DNA of 21,548 bases from JBGPHT01 sp041484525 (GCA_041484525.1 JBGPHT010000131.1:1-21548); one strand, 5' to 3'. Shown: positions 1-7,413, counted from the first letter of the stretch. The notes: a model not told the origin generated them from the sequence alone. Translations and numbers: made by a program.

Positions 1-44
1 AGGAATCGAATCAATCCGCGTGGCGTCAAACGGAAAATGAGCAA

Positions 45-887
45 CTACAATCTGCGCCCACGTAAACGCCAGCGCACTCGCCGCATCGATTTTGCCAAGC
101 GGCTCAGGATTGTTAAGTGAACAGTATTGAGGCTAGCCGGGATTCCGCGTTGGCCGACCATATCCCAAACCGCCTTCTCTGATCTTCCAATCTCTTCGGC
201 GATTTCCCGCACGCTCATGTGGTTCAAGGATTCGATAGCGAACCGGTACTCGACCATGGTCCAGCGCCGACGTGAGCCCAACGTTCGGGTGGGAATTCCC
301 AGTTTGTGGGCCCGCCGCAAGATGGCTTTTCGTGGCCAACCGGTGAGGCTCTGAATGCCCGACACTGCCGCGCTTAAACTCGCTTCTTCGTGAATGCGGA
401 TTAGTCGTTCATCCAATTCATCTGTCCATCGAAACGGCGGGCCTGTGTGTCCGTTCTCTTTTCGTTGTTCCTGCAGCCTTCGAAGACGCGCCCAAATTGT
501 GCCGATCCGCAGTTCGGAAAACTTGCGCAGGACCCTGTCAACTGTTTCGCGCTCTAATCGGTTCGCATTTCGAATTCCGCTCGCCAGGATTGGGTCTACC
601 TCGGTTTGCCAGAACTTTTGGTCCATTTTTGAAGGCAGCGCCATCCGGTCCGCTTGGGCTGTGGCACTCGAATCGGCTTGTCCGTCGGCGTCCGCCGCCC
701 GCGGGTAGCAGCCGTTCGCCGCGGCGAATGCCGGCGCCAAGGCTTCCAAGCGCTCCGGCCGTTGTCTTCGCAACCCTCGGAGACGATCCCAGATCATGCC
801 GACGTGGAGTTGCGGGAGCGCCTGCAGGACCATCTCAACCGCTTTGCACTGGCATTGGCTGGCATTCCGGAGACCGCTAGCCCGCAA
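45..887 (-). CDS. 5'-truncated repeat protein with two HTH-like (SANT/Myb-like) domains
   Basis: I do not recognise the family. The readable protein has 280 residues. It contains two related blocks: residues 2-42 (ASGLRNAS then IWDRLRGLR) and residues 101-142 (ASGIRNAN then IWARLRRLQ). Two helical segments follow, each starting with an R-W-T motif, at residues 153-199 and 208-250. These look like homeodomain/SANT-type DNA-binding folds and end in AHKLGIP and VGQRGIP. The C-terminus is very Arg-rich. The only available start is TTG at 887, two codons after an in-frame TGA and inside the first repeat block, so the true 5' end is missing. The break coincides with the left end of the IS1380-type element. 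A DNA-binding role is inferred. An internal ATG giving MALPSKMD (residue 82) could be an alternative start. Confidence 0.55.
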   Translation of the reverse strand: MRASGLRNASQCQCKAVEMVLQALPQLHVGMIWDRLRGLRRQRPERLEALAPAFAAANGCYPRAADADGQADSSATAQADRMALPSKMDQKFWQTEVDPILASGIRNANRLERETVDRVLRKFSELRIGTIWARLRRLQEQRKENGHTGPPFRWTDELDERLIRIHEEASLSAAVSGIQSLTGWPRKAILRRAHKLGIPTRTLGSRRRWTMVEYRFAIESLNHMSVREIAEEIGRSEKAVWDMVGQRGIPASLNTVHLTILSRLAKSMRRVRWRLRGRRL

Positions 888-2167
888 TTCTCACGGGCTA
901 TTGGCAAAAGGCCGTCCTTCATGGCATAACTGAGTTTCCAGACAACAGTTAGAGCCAAAGAGAGGACGGCCTTCGCTATGACAGAGTGTACCCAATCCGG
1001 TTTCGGATTTGAAGCCTGCCTGCGGGAAGCGTGAGATCGTGGCCCGATTCGACGGGGGCACGATCAGTTCCGATGGTGGCGCATTGCTGCTGCGCCAGAC
1101 CGACAAGCGCCTGAACCTGCTGCCACGGTTGGCAGAGTGTTTTCTCGACGGCAGAAACCAGGAGCAGGTCGAGCACTCCATTCTCGAAATGCTCTCGCAG
1201 AGAGTCTACGGACTGGCGTTGGGAATACGAAGACATCAACGACCACGAACAACTGCGGAGCGATCCAGTGTTCGGTGTTCTGGCGGGACGGGAAGAACTG
1301 GAGAAACCGCTGGCGGGCAAGAGTACGCTGAACCGGATGGAACTGGGCGCCGGCACCAAGGATCGATACAAGAAGATCACCTTCTGGAAAGATGGGCTGG
1401 ATGAACTGCTGGTGAAGGTGTTCATCGAGTCGTACCAGAAGGCTCCCGACGAAATCATTCTGGACGTGGATACCACCGACCTGCCGTTGCACGGCAAACA
1501 GGAGGGACGGTTCTTCCACGGCTATTACGACAGCTATTGTTACCTGCCGCTGTACATCTTCTGTGGAGAACAGGTTCTGTGCGCGCGCCTGCGCGAAGCC
1601 AATCACGACGCTGCCTACGGGAGCCTACAGGAAATACAAAGAATAGTGGCGCAGATTCGGACGGGGTGGCCGGCAGTGAAGATCATTCTGCGCGGGGATT
1701 CCGGCTTCTGCCGCAACGAGCTGATGAGTTGGTGTGAAAACAACAGCGTGGACTTTGTGTTCGGGCTGGCACGCAATCAGAGGCTGCGCAAGATCATCGG
1801 GGCACAGATGCATGAAGCCACCCAGCAGTGGAAGCAGACCGGCAAACCAGCACGGGTCTTCAGCGAGTTCGACTACCAGACAAAAAAGACGAAGAAGGGC
1901 GGCTGGGTGTGCCAGCGGCGCGTAGCGGCGAAAGCGGAACATATCGAAGGGAAAGAGAATCCATGCTTTGTGGTGACCTCGCTGACGAATGAGGAATGGA
2001 CGGCGCCAGCGCTGTATGAAAAACTCTACTGCGCACGTGGTGATATGGAGAACCGCATCAAAGAGCAACTCAGTTTGTTCGCCGACCGCGTGAGTACCGA
2101 AACGATGCGCGCCAATCAGATGCGGCTGTACTTGTCCACCATGGCCTACATCTTGGTGAGCGGGTTC
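881..2167 (+). mobile_element. IS1380-family insertion sequence, right end lost
   Basis: The element is defined by an IS1380-type transposase pseudogene (978 onward). The left boundary is placed near 881, where the minus-strand repeat gene loses its frame; a small palindrome (CCCG...CGGG, 881-897) lies there. An 11-bp perfect inverted repeat, AAGGCCGTCCT (908-918) and AGGACGGCCTT (963-973), sits just before the transposase ATG. The right end is missing: transposase similarity stops at about 2165, and the following bases read as a different gene on the minus strand. I see no matching terminal repeat or target duplication, so the element is a fragment. Confidence 0.65.
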
Positions 2168-2359
2168 GCGTACCTCCAGAGTGACAACGCCATCGGTTGC
2201 CGAGGAAGCGAAAGCCTGGTCATTTCGCCGCGCTTTCAGGGAAAGTGTGTGCTTTCCGGCAGGAAGTGGAGAAAGTCTCACGAACACGGGACGCTCCGGA
2301 GCACCCGCTTTTATAAGAGTCTCAGCCTGGTTGTCGATGCGAAGTCTGTAGGAGTCTAA
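978..2359 (+). pseudogene. IS1380-family DDE transposase, frameshifted and 3'-truncated
   Basis: The gene starts MTECTQSGFGFEAC at ATG 978, typical for IS1380 transposases, then shifts frame twice. The first shift is at 1017-1024, where CTGC is tandemly duplicated; removing one copy restores ...FEACGKREIVARFDGG. The second is an extra A at about 1224-1225; removing it gives LALGYEDINDHEQL. From 1268 one open frame carries the catalytic core: DVDTTDLP (first Asp, about 1466), LRGDSGF (second Asp, about 1697) and the GDMENRIKE motif (Glu, about 2048). Family-like sequence ends at AYILVSG (about 2164). The last 64 residues, to the stop at 2359, are read antisense through the neighbouring remnant and are not transposase. 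The roughly 80-90 residue C-terminal part of the family is absent. It is almost certainly inactive. Confidence 0.8.
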
Positions 2360-3683
2360 CGGGTGGTCATGAACGACGCCAAAGCAGGGCGATTCAGTCG
2401 TCAGCCACTCACTGTGCCCTTCGCCGTCCCAGCCTCGCCCGCAGACTCCAGCAGGCCAGATACGCACGGTTCGGGATACCTGTAACCCCAACTGATGCAA
2501 TAAGGTGATGTGGTCAGCAGAGAGAATATCCGGCACGGAAAGAACGCTGGCGCACATGCCGTCGCAATCCAGACCGCATGCTTCGCAATCCAGACCGCAT
2601 GCTTCAAGGAGCGGATGGGCAGATGGAAACGGCCCTTCCCTGAGAAGAATATATGCCCCGAGGTCTAACAACGCGACCTCTAATCTCACGCGCGAGACCG
2701 TCCTCTCCCAGGCGGCACAACCATGTCGGGCCTGCCGACAGCCGGAATTCACTGTCAACCAGATGGTCTAACATTCCATTCGCCCGCTCGAATTTTACGA
2801 GGCGCTCGTCTGCTCCGGGCCATGATTTGAGAACCCGCCTTTGCGCACCGGAAAGTAGCCAGCCGGTGGGTAACCATGTGTCGCCCGTTCCGGAAATCTT
2901 GCACCTCGTGCTGCGAAGGAACTCCCGGAGTTCGGGATGGAGTCTGGCAACGCCGCCAAAACTGGGAATGTCTATGACTGCGGACCATCTTGACATCCCA
3001 GACCGACGGAACATCAGGGTTGGTCGGATGCCAGGCGCGGCAGGGATGTCAGTTTTCTCACCACCATGCTGAACCACATGGTCCGTCGATGTTTCTCCCG
3101 GACCGCGGCCTGTTCCTTTCAGGTGATCGGCAACAAACAGCCGTGTCTCCTTCAGCCACTCGCGGGTGCTTTGCACCTGCTCCAGGTCGGAGACTAGCCT
3201 TTGGAGCGTCTGCGGGTAAATAGGGCTTTGGCCTTCCACGGTTCGGTCGCTGAGGAGGGCCAGGACGATCCTGCCCGCCAGTTCCTCTTGTTGGAGAAAC
3301 TCTCTAAACCGCGATGATGCCTCCCACGCGTTGGCGGCCAAAGTTGCCCGACGGATTCTGGGCTCAGCGCTTCAAGGCGGGCAAGGCGGTAACGCAGGAT
3401 CATAAAGTGTCTTCGCGAATTGCCACTGAAGATACTTTGGCAGGATGACTTGGGTGATAGGCCACGCAATGATCGGAAACTGGCCAGCCCATGCTCCGGA
3501 TGGCTTCACCCCGTGATAGATTGCTTGAAATCTGGAGAACCAAGTTCGAAGTTGGTTGCGGCTGACCCTCTCCCTCCAGTGGGGTGTGTGGTCTTCGAAC
3601 GACAGCCAGTATTCATTGCCCTCGTAGCCATAGCCAAACTCGGTCGCATAGACTACCCAGACGAGCCAATGTGAAGCCAACCA
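2166..3683 (-). pseudogene. Decayed large protein of unknown family, neighbour of a helicase fragment
   Basis: Read right to left, one protein-like sequence runs through three or more frames. About 3683-3400 gives VVYATEFGYGYEGNEYW and later GAWAGQFPIIAWPIT. A shift near 3398 leads to RYRLARLEALSPES. A shift near 3342 leads to AANAWEASSRFREF and on to RGRVVRPRGIY. A shift near 2655, inside an ATATAT run, leads to ILLREGPFPSAHPL. The rest continues through VRIWPAGVCGRGWDGEG, SEWLTTESPCFGVVHDHP and LSPLPAGKHTL to DGVVTLEVRE. Both ends are missing: the 3' end was cut by the IS1380 fragment at about 2166 and the 5' end stops near the transposase relic. About 500 residues are recoverable. I cannot name the family. 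An in-frame duplication of EACGLDC is also present. It could be one component of a multi-gene helicase system, which is inference from position only. Confidence 0.5.
2563..2604. repeat. Perfect 21-bp tandem duplication
   Basis: CGCAATCCAGACCGCATGCTT occurs at 2563-2583 and again at 2584-2604. It duplicates seven codons (EACGLDC) in the minus-strand remnant without changing frame. It looks like recent slippage in a gene no longer under selection. Confidence 0.95.
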
Positions 3684-3902
3684 CAAATTTGCCGCTAGCC
3701 TAGACCGTATTAATCGGGCCATAAGTATATAGACATCGAATATAATGGGGCATGGCCCGACGAGATGCCCGGTCTTTGGATCACAAGACTCTGGAAGAGA
3801 TCCGGATCCGAGCCGATGGTGTTGGCATAGACGACTAAAGAGCCATGCTCGCCCTTGCGGACAACTGGCGGAGGGAGACCAGGAGCGACCGCTTGCGGCC
3901 CG
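3684..3902. other. Scrambled junction between two 5'-truncated genes
   Basis: Apart from the transposase relic (3752-3838), no intact gene is seen here. Bases 3845-3904 read ALADNWRRETRSDRLRPV in the + direction, ending one base out of frame with the helicase DEAH box. They may be a frameshifted bit of the helicase. The alternative minus-strand reading gives LVVYANTIGSDP, which I cannot place. Confidence 0.4.
3752..3838 (+). pseudogene. Probable N-terminal relic of an IS630-type transposase
   Basis: ATG 3752 opens a 28-codon frame reading MARRDARSLDHKTLEEIRIR, then DGVGIDD and TAA at 3836. The first 21 residues resemble, from memory, the conserved start of IS630-family transposases (MARRDAR..DHKTLEE.R..A), where a helix-turn-helix should follow. 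Here the similarity stops after about 21 codons, so at most a scar remains. A TATAAT hexamer at 3741-3746 and GGGG just before the ATG could be the old expression signals. It lies between two genes that have both lost their 5' ends, which fits an insertion followed by deletion. The match is from recall only. Confidence 0.4.
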
Positions 3903-5300
3903 TCGGACGAGGCCCACCATAGCGCCCCAGACAGTTGGAAAAATGTACTGGAACGGTTTCCGAACGCGAAGGTCGTCCACATGACGGCAACGCCATTCAG
4001 AAGCGACAGGCAGGAGATAGACGGCGAGTTGGTCTACCGCTATTCGTTCAGGAGCGCGACGCTTAAAGGCTACATAAAACGCCTGAAGGCAAGCTACGTC
4101 GCACCGTCTGAGATCGAGTTGAGCTTTGCAGATGAGCGCGGTCGCAAGTACTCGCTTGATGAAATTTTCAAGCTGAAAGAGGAAGACTGGTTCAGCAGAG
4201 GGGTCGCGCTAGCCCCTCTCTGCAATCAGCCTATCGTCGATGCAAGCTTGGCAAAGCTTGACGAGTTGCGGCAGACCGGCACGCGGCATCAGTTGATCGC
4301 CGTCGCCTGCACCATCAACCACGCGCGGGAGGTTCGTTCCCTGTATTCGGAGCGGGGCTATTCAGCCGAAATTATTCATAGCAAACAAGACCCCGAAGAG
4401 CAGAAGCAAGTCCTGATCGCCCTGCGCAACGGCACCCTTGATTGCATTATTCAGGTGCAAATGCTGGGGGAAGGATTTGATCATCCGCACTTAAGCGTTG
4501 CCGCGATCTTCCGGCCGTTTCGTTCGCTCGCCCCCTATATCCGGTTTGTGGGTCGTATTATGCGCGTCGTGGTTCAAAACGACCCCACTCACCCGGATAA
4601 CCTGGGGCACGTCGTGACCCATTTCGGCATGAATCTTGATCAGCGCCTGAAAGAGTTCAAGCAGTTTGAAAAAGATGATGATGCGTTCTGGGAAAAAGTG
4701 ATTGGCGGTGAAGACCCGGAAGTGCCGGCCGGCGTGCGCGCCGGCAACGCACGCCTATCTGCAAGCGAAACCTCGGTAGTCGTAAGCGGCGAAATTGTGG
4801 ACAGCCTCTGGGAGGAGGAGTTCACATCAGGCGAGGATCAGCAGATAATCGCGGATCTGCGCGAGAGGATGAAGTTACTTGGACTCGATCCCAGCCAGGT
4901 GGAGGAAATCGTCAGGAAAGCGAAGCCAGGCGGCATGACAAAGCGTCCCGCCGCCGAGAGTTTTCCAATCCAACCTCAGCGTGCCCTCGAAGAAGCCCGC
5001 AAACGTGTGGGTGAGCAGGGCCGCCGCTTGGCGAAAATTCTTCTCAATCATGTCGAGCTTGAGATGGAGGGCCGGGAAATACCATACAAGTACGTTTCGC
5101 TCGGGTTGACCGGGCGAAGCAACTTTGTCTGCGCAGTGATGATGGTGAACCATGAGATAAACAAGCGCCTCGGTAAGGACCGTGAGCAATGCTCGGTCGA
5201 TGAATTGAAGGTGATTCTGGATTCGGTGGACGAGGTACTGCAACTTCTGGTGCGCCGACTCCGGAAAGCGAAGAGCGAACATGAAAAGCAGCAAGCCTAA
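3855..5300 (+). CDS. Superfamily II DEAD/DEAH helicase, N-terminally truncated
   Basis: An open frame of 481 residues. True helicase sequence begins at the Walker B box DEAHH (about 3906), continues through motif III, HMTATPFRSD (about 3978), and then the C-terminal RecA-like domain. That domain includes HQLIAVACTINHAREV (motif IV region), IIQVQMLGEGFDHPHLS (motif V) and YIRFVGRIMRV (motif VI with its arginines). A helical C-terminal region follows. The Walker A/P-loop (GKT), motif Ia and everything before DEAH are missing, so ATP cannot be bound normally. The TTG start at 3855 is only the first codon of the open frame, not a convincing start. The last codons overlap the next gene's ATG by 20 nt, indicating an original operon. 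The nearby relic and frameshifted genes suggest that an NTP-driven DNA-processing or defence system once stood here. Confidence 0.75.
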   Translation: MRTTGGGRPGATACGPSDEAHHSAPDSWKNVLERFPNAKVVHMTATPFRSDRQEIDGELVYRYSFRSATLKGYIKRLKASYVAPSEIELSFADERGRKYSLDEIFKLKEEDWFSRGVALAPLCNQPIVDASLAKLDELRQTGTRHQLIAVACTINHAREVRSLYSERGYSAEIIHSKQDPEEQKQVLIALRNGTLDCIIQVQMLGEGFDHPHLSVAAIFRPFRSLAPYIRFVGRIMRVVVQNDPTHPDNLGHVVTHFGMNLDQRLKEFKQFEKDDDAFWEKVIGGEDPEVPAGVRAGNARLSASETSVVVSGEIVDSLWEEEFTSGEDQQIIADLRERMKLLGLDPSQVEEIVRKAKPGGMTKRPAAESFPIQPQRALEEARKRVGEQGRRLAKILLNHVELEMEGREIPYKYVSLGLTGRSNFVCAVMMVNHEINKRLGKDREQCSVDELKVILDSVDEVLQLLVRRLRKAKSEHEKQQA

Positions 5301-5751
5301 AGGCAAAACTCCCTCTTTGATTGGCGGCACCCTGGGCGCCCCACGAAAGCGCCTCGTGAAGAAGCTTAGCCATTGTAATCGCTGTGACGGGTCCATCTTG
5401 AAAGATACGGAATGTTACGAGATCCCCCAGCTTGGCGGTAGTTTCAGCAGCCCCAGGCCCTACTGTGATCATTGTTTCCGCTCCATTCTCGAAAAGACCA
5501 AAGCCGATTTGGTGGCCGGAACTGATCCGCGAGTTCAGAAACTGGCTACGGGACTGCATGGAAGACCCCCTGTTTCCAGAGTTTCATTTGTCTTACCGAG
5601 GACCGGTAGCAGTTGGGCCTTTGATCGGCGCCATGGCCGTTGGACGCAAACCCCTGATCGTCTACTTCTACGACGAAGACTCGAGTCTGTATCGGTTTGC
5701 ATACCGTGTGGATCGAAGGTTGCTCCAAGAGCCCTGAACGCGATAATCTGA
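5281..5751 (+). CDS. Small Cys-rich (zinc-ribbon-like) protein, probably frameshifted
   Basis: ATG 5281 lies inside the end of the helicase gene (20-nt overlap), so the two were translated together. The first 77 residues are basic and then carry CNRC (Cys32, Cys35), Cys45 and YCDHC (Cys62, Cys65), a likely zinc-binding ribbon. After about 5510 the ATG frame becomes Arg/Pro-rich and low in sense. The +1 frame instead reads sensibly from about 5520 to a stop at 5737: ELIREFRNWLRDCMEDP, FHLSYRGPVAVGPLIGAM, KPLIVYFYDEDSSLYRF and AYRVDRRLLQEP. I infer a single gene broken by a frameshift near 5510-5525. The second half has an alternating strand/helix pattern with a Y-R-G-P turn and faintly resembles the last strands of SAVED/CARF-like sensor domains, a weak comparison. 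Function unknown. Confidence 0.55.
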   Translation: MKSSKPKGKTPSLIGGTLGAPRKRLVKKLSHCNRCDGSILKDTECYEIPQLGGSFSSPRPYCDHCFRSILEKTKADLVAGTDPRVQKLATGLHGRPPVSRVSFVLPRTGSSWAFDRRHGRWTQTPDRLLLRRRLESVSVCIPCGSKVAPRALNAII

Positions 5752-6090
5752 GGTGAGCATCGAACAGGCTTTGAATAAAAAGGCCCCTTGCCGCGAAAGT
5801 GGCAAGTGAGAACCGGGTGAATTGCCGGGAGGTCCGGAGACGGATTATCGGCAGCCAAGGCTGGCATAGCGATGGCATCAAGCGGCCGGCAAGGTTCAGA
5901 GACTAGGATCCGAGCGAAAGCGGTAACGATCCCACGAGCGCCCGGCATCTTCGGCCAAGCCGGAGATGATGAGATAGTCCGTTCTGCTGGATAATCGGAT
6001 GCCTGTTCAAGGCAAGAAACAGCAGAGGCCCGGGATAAAGAGCCTGGGCGGTAACAACCATACGCTAAGACAATTGGTTCGATGCTCGCG
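5740..6090 (+). ncRNA. Group I intron (self-splicing RNA core, IA-like); exact ends uncertain
   Basis: The conserved P, Q, R and S elements appear in order and spacing: AATTGCCGGGA (5820-5830), ATCGGCAGCCAAGG (5847-5860), GGTTCAGAGACTA (5893-5905) and GATAGTCC (5973-5980). By hand I pair P3 CCGGGTG/CGCCCGG (5813-5819/5939-5945) and P4 TTGCCG/CGGCAG (5822-5827/5849-5854). P5 is GTCCG-GAGA-CGGAT (5832-5845), with a GNRA loop. P6 is CC/GG (5855-5856/5888-5889). P7 is GACTA/TAGTC (5901-5905/5975-5979), with the usual bulged A next to it. P7.1 is GGATC/GATCC (5906-5932). P8 is CATCTTCGGC/GCCGGAGATG (5946-5968). Peripheral hairpins include P2-like 5767-5785 and 5787-5806, P9 5983-6026, P9.1 6028-6049 and 6056-6079. 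P7.1 between P7 and P3 suggests subgroup IA. No homing endonuclease is seen. I could not fix the 5' splice site or guide sequence. The 3' end is probably about 6080-6090. Confidence 0.88.
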
Positions 6091-6258
6091 ATTTCGGAAG
6101 CGGCTTTTGTGGCGCCGTGCCCTCCCAAGGCACGCCGGCTTATGGCGTCGTCACCTGCCAGTCCGCTCTGCTTGTGCGAAACAGGAGAGGAATGGAACTG
6201 CACCCGCCTGAGACTATTGCGCCCCGGCACGCTCGTCCGCCGCCGCTCTCCTCCAGCC
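6091..6258. other. Non-coding gap between the intron and the J-domain gene
   Basis: I recognise no gene here. Short hairpins exist: GTGCC...GGCAC (about 6117-6133) and CGCC...GGCG (about 6134-6148). They could be extra intron periphery or a terminator-like structure. If the intron once interrupted a gene, its 3' exon should lie here, but the + strand frames give no recognisable protein. Confidence 0.4.
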
Positions 6259-7413
6259 CTACCTCATCGCCTTGCTTCGGTCCGAGTGGCGCACTCTCTG
6301 TGCAATTCGCTGCACGCGTGCACGCCGCGCTGTTCTCGATCCTGCCGGCGTCGCGCTCGCGGCTGGTTCCACCGCCGCCGTTACTCCCATCGACCCCGCG
6401 GCCGATCCGGCGGTCAGCAGTTCCCGGATCACCTTGTTGGTGGACGAACGCGCCTCCACATAGTCCACTCCCAGCGCCGTCAGACCGTAGTCCGAATTGT
6501 CCTCCATCACCATGATGTACGCCTTCGAGCGCAAATACCAGAGCGTGAAGTTCAGGTACTCTCGTGGAAACGCCATGCGCTTTTCCAATTCCAGCACCGA
6601 AATCCCCGGACTCGTCTCGCACAGCCGGCGCTTGTGATACAGCAGCGAAAGCACACCCAACCGCCGATTCATCTCGCCTTCGATTCCATCCACGAACGCC
6701 TTCAGCTCGAAAATCGGCAGCGGTTTGGTTTCTCGAATCTGCTCCGACGCATCGTATCGTGCTCTCCGCTCCGGGTCCGTCAACACCTCGTAAGCTTCGC
6801 GCAGCGCTAGAAACCGCTCCACGCTGCCCGTCTTCGGATTGTCCGGGTGAAAGCGCGCCGCCATGATGCGGTAGACCCGATGAATCGTTTCCATGTCCGC
6901 ATGCGGGCTGATCTGGAGGCACTCGTAATAATCGGTTATCTCCGGCATCTGGTCTCCCATTGGTGGATTCTTCGCGCCGCCTTCGTCTACGCCAGGCGCG
7001 CTCTTTGCGTTCTCGGTTCCCTTGGATTGTTCCGTCCGAGGACGCCGTGCGGGGGCTTCAGCCGTGATTGGTTCGGTCTCCATCGTTGTCTCCATTTTCT
7101 TGTGCTCCGGTTCATGGATCTCGATCGGCTTCTGGGGCACGGGAACCGGTGGGGGAGGTTCCGGTTCGGTCCGGACCGCGCGGGCAGGCGCGTTCAACTC
7201 GGACGCGGCGCGGTGGTGCGTCCAGTGGCGCAATGCCTTTTCCGTCCGGCTGCCGCGGAGCGGTTCCGCCATCGCGCTCGCCCGTCCCAAACACGCTGCC
7301 AGTTCCAGCCACTGGTACCGTGACCGGTCCCGCCGTGCGCTCTGGTATTCGGTGCGCATGGCCCACAGCACCGTCGCCACCGTGATAGCGAAAAGAACAG
7401 TCAGCCAGATCAT
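6259..7413 (-). CDS. Membrane-anchored J-domain (DnaJ-like) protein with winged-helix-like region
   Basis: The protein has 384 residues from ATG 7413, which begins directly with the hydrophobic segment MIWLTVLFAITVATVLWAM. This is one N-terminal membrane anchor. A Pro/Glu/Lys-rich linker runs to about residue 155. Then comes a J domain (DYYECLQISPHA to RRARYDA, about residues 161-222) with the HPD motif at 189-191, needed to stimulate DnaK-type Hsp70. After it, a region from RRLGVLSLLYHKRR to YGLTALGVDYVE (about 244-317) resembles a winged helix. The tail is Ala/Arg-rich. There are no Gly/Phe or zinc-finger regions, so this is a specialised J protein rather than a general DnaJ. An upstream in-frame ATG at 7458 would add 15 residues before the anchor and is less likely. 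The N-terminal topology is inferred. Confidence 0.75.
   Translation of the reverse strand: MIWLTVLFAITVATVLWAMRTEYQSARRDRSRYQWLELAACLGRASAMAEPLRGSRTEKALRHWTHHRAASELNAPARAVRTEPEPPPPVPVPQKPIEIHEPEHKKMETTMETEPITAEAPARRPRTEQSKGTENAKSAPGVDEGGAKNPPMGDQMPEITDYYECLQISPHADMETIHRVYRIMAARFHPDNPKTGSVERFLALREAYEVLTDPERRARYDASEQIRETKPLPIFELKAFVDGIEGEMNRRLGVLSLLYHKRRLCETSPGISVLELEKRMAFPREYLNFTLWYLRSKAYIMVMEDNSDYGLTALGVDYVEARSSTNKVIRELLTAGSAAGSMGVTAAVEPAASATPAGSRTARRARVQRIAQRVRHSDRSKAMR

Noticed and set aside
1625..2758. Long minus-strand open frame (377 codons) across the transposase
   Set aside because: Only the part from 2758 to about 2166 reads like protein (the remnant). The rest is antisense to the transposase core.
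5701..5766. Possible split tRNA as host of the group I intron
   Set aside because: No cloverleaf arms or CCA-type acceptor could be assembled from the sequences flanking the intron.
5535..6230. 231-codon minus-strand frame opposite the group I intron
   Set aside because: The sequence is fully accounted for by paired RNA helices on the + strand, and the protein has no recognisable motif.
6082..6922. Long open frames on both strands over the intron tail and the J-domain gene
   Set aside because: High-GC shadow frames, Arg/Pro/Ser-rich, with no domain pattern. The J-domain gene explains 6259 onward.
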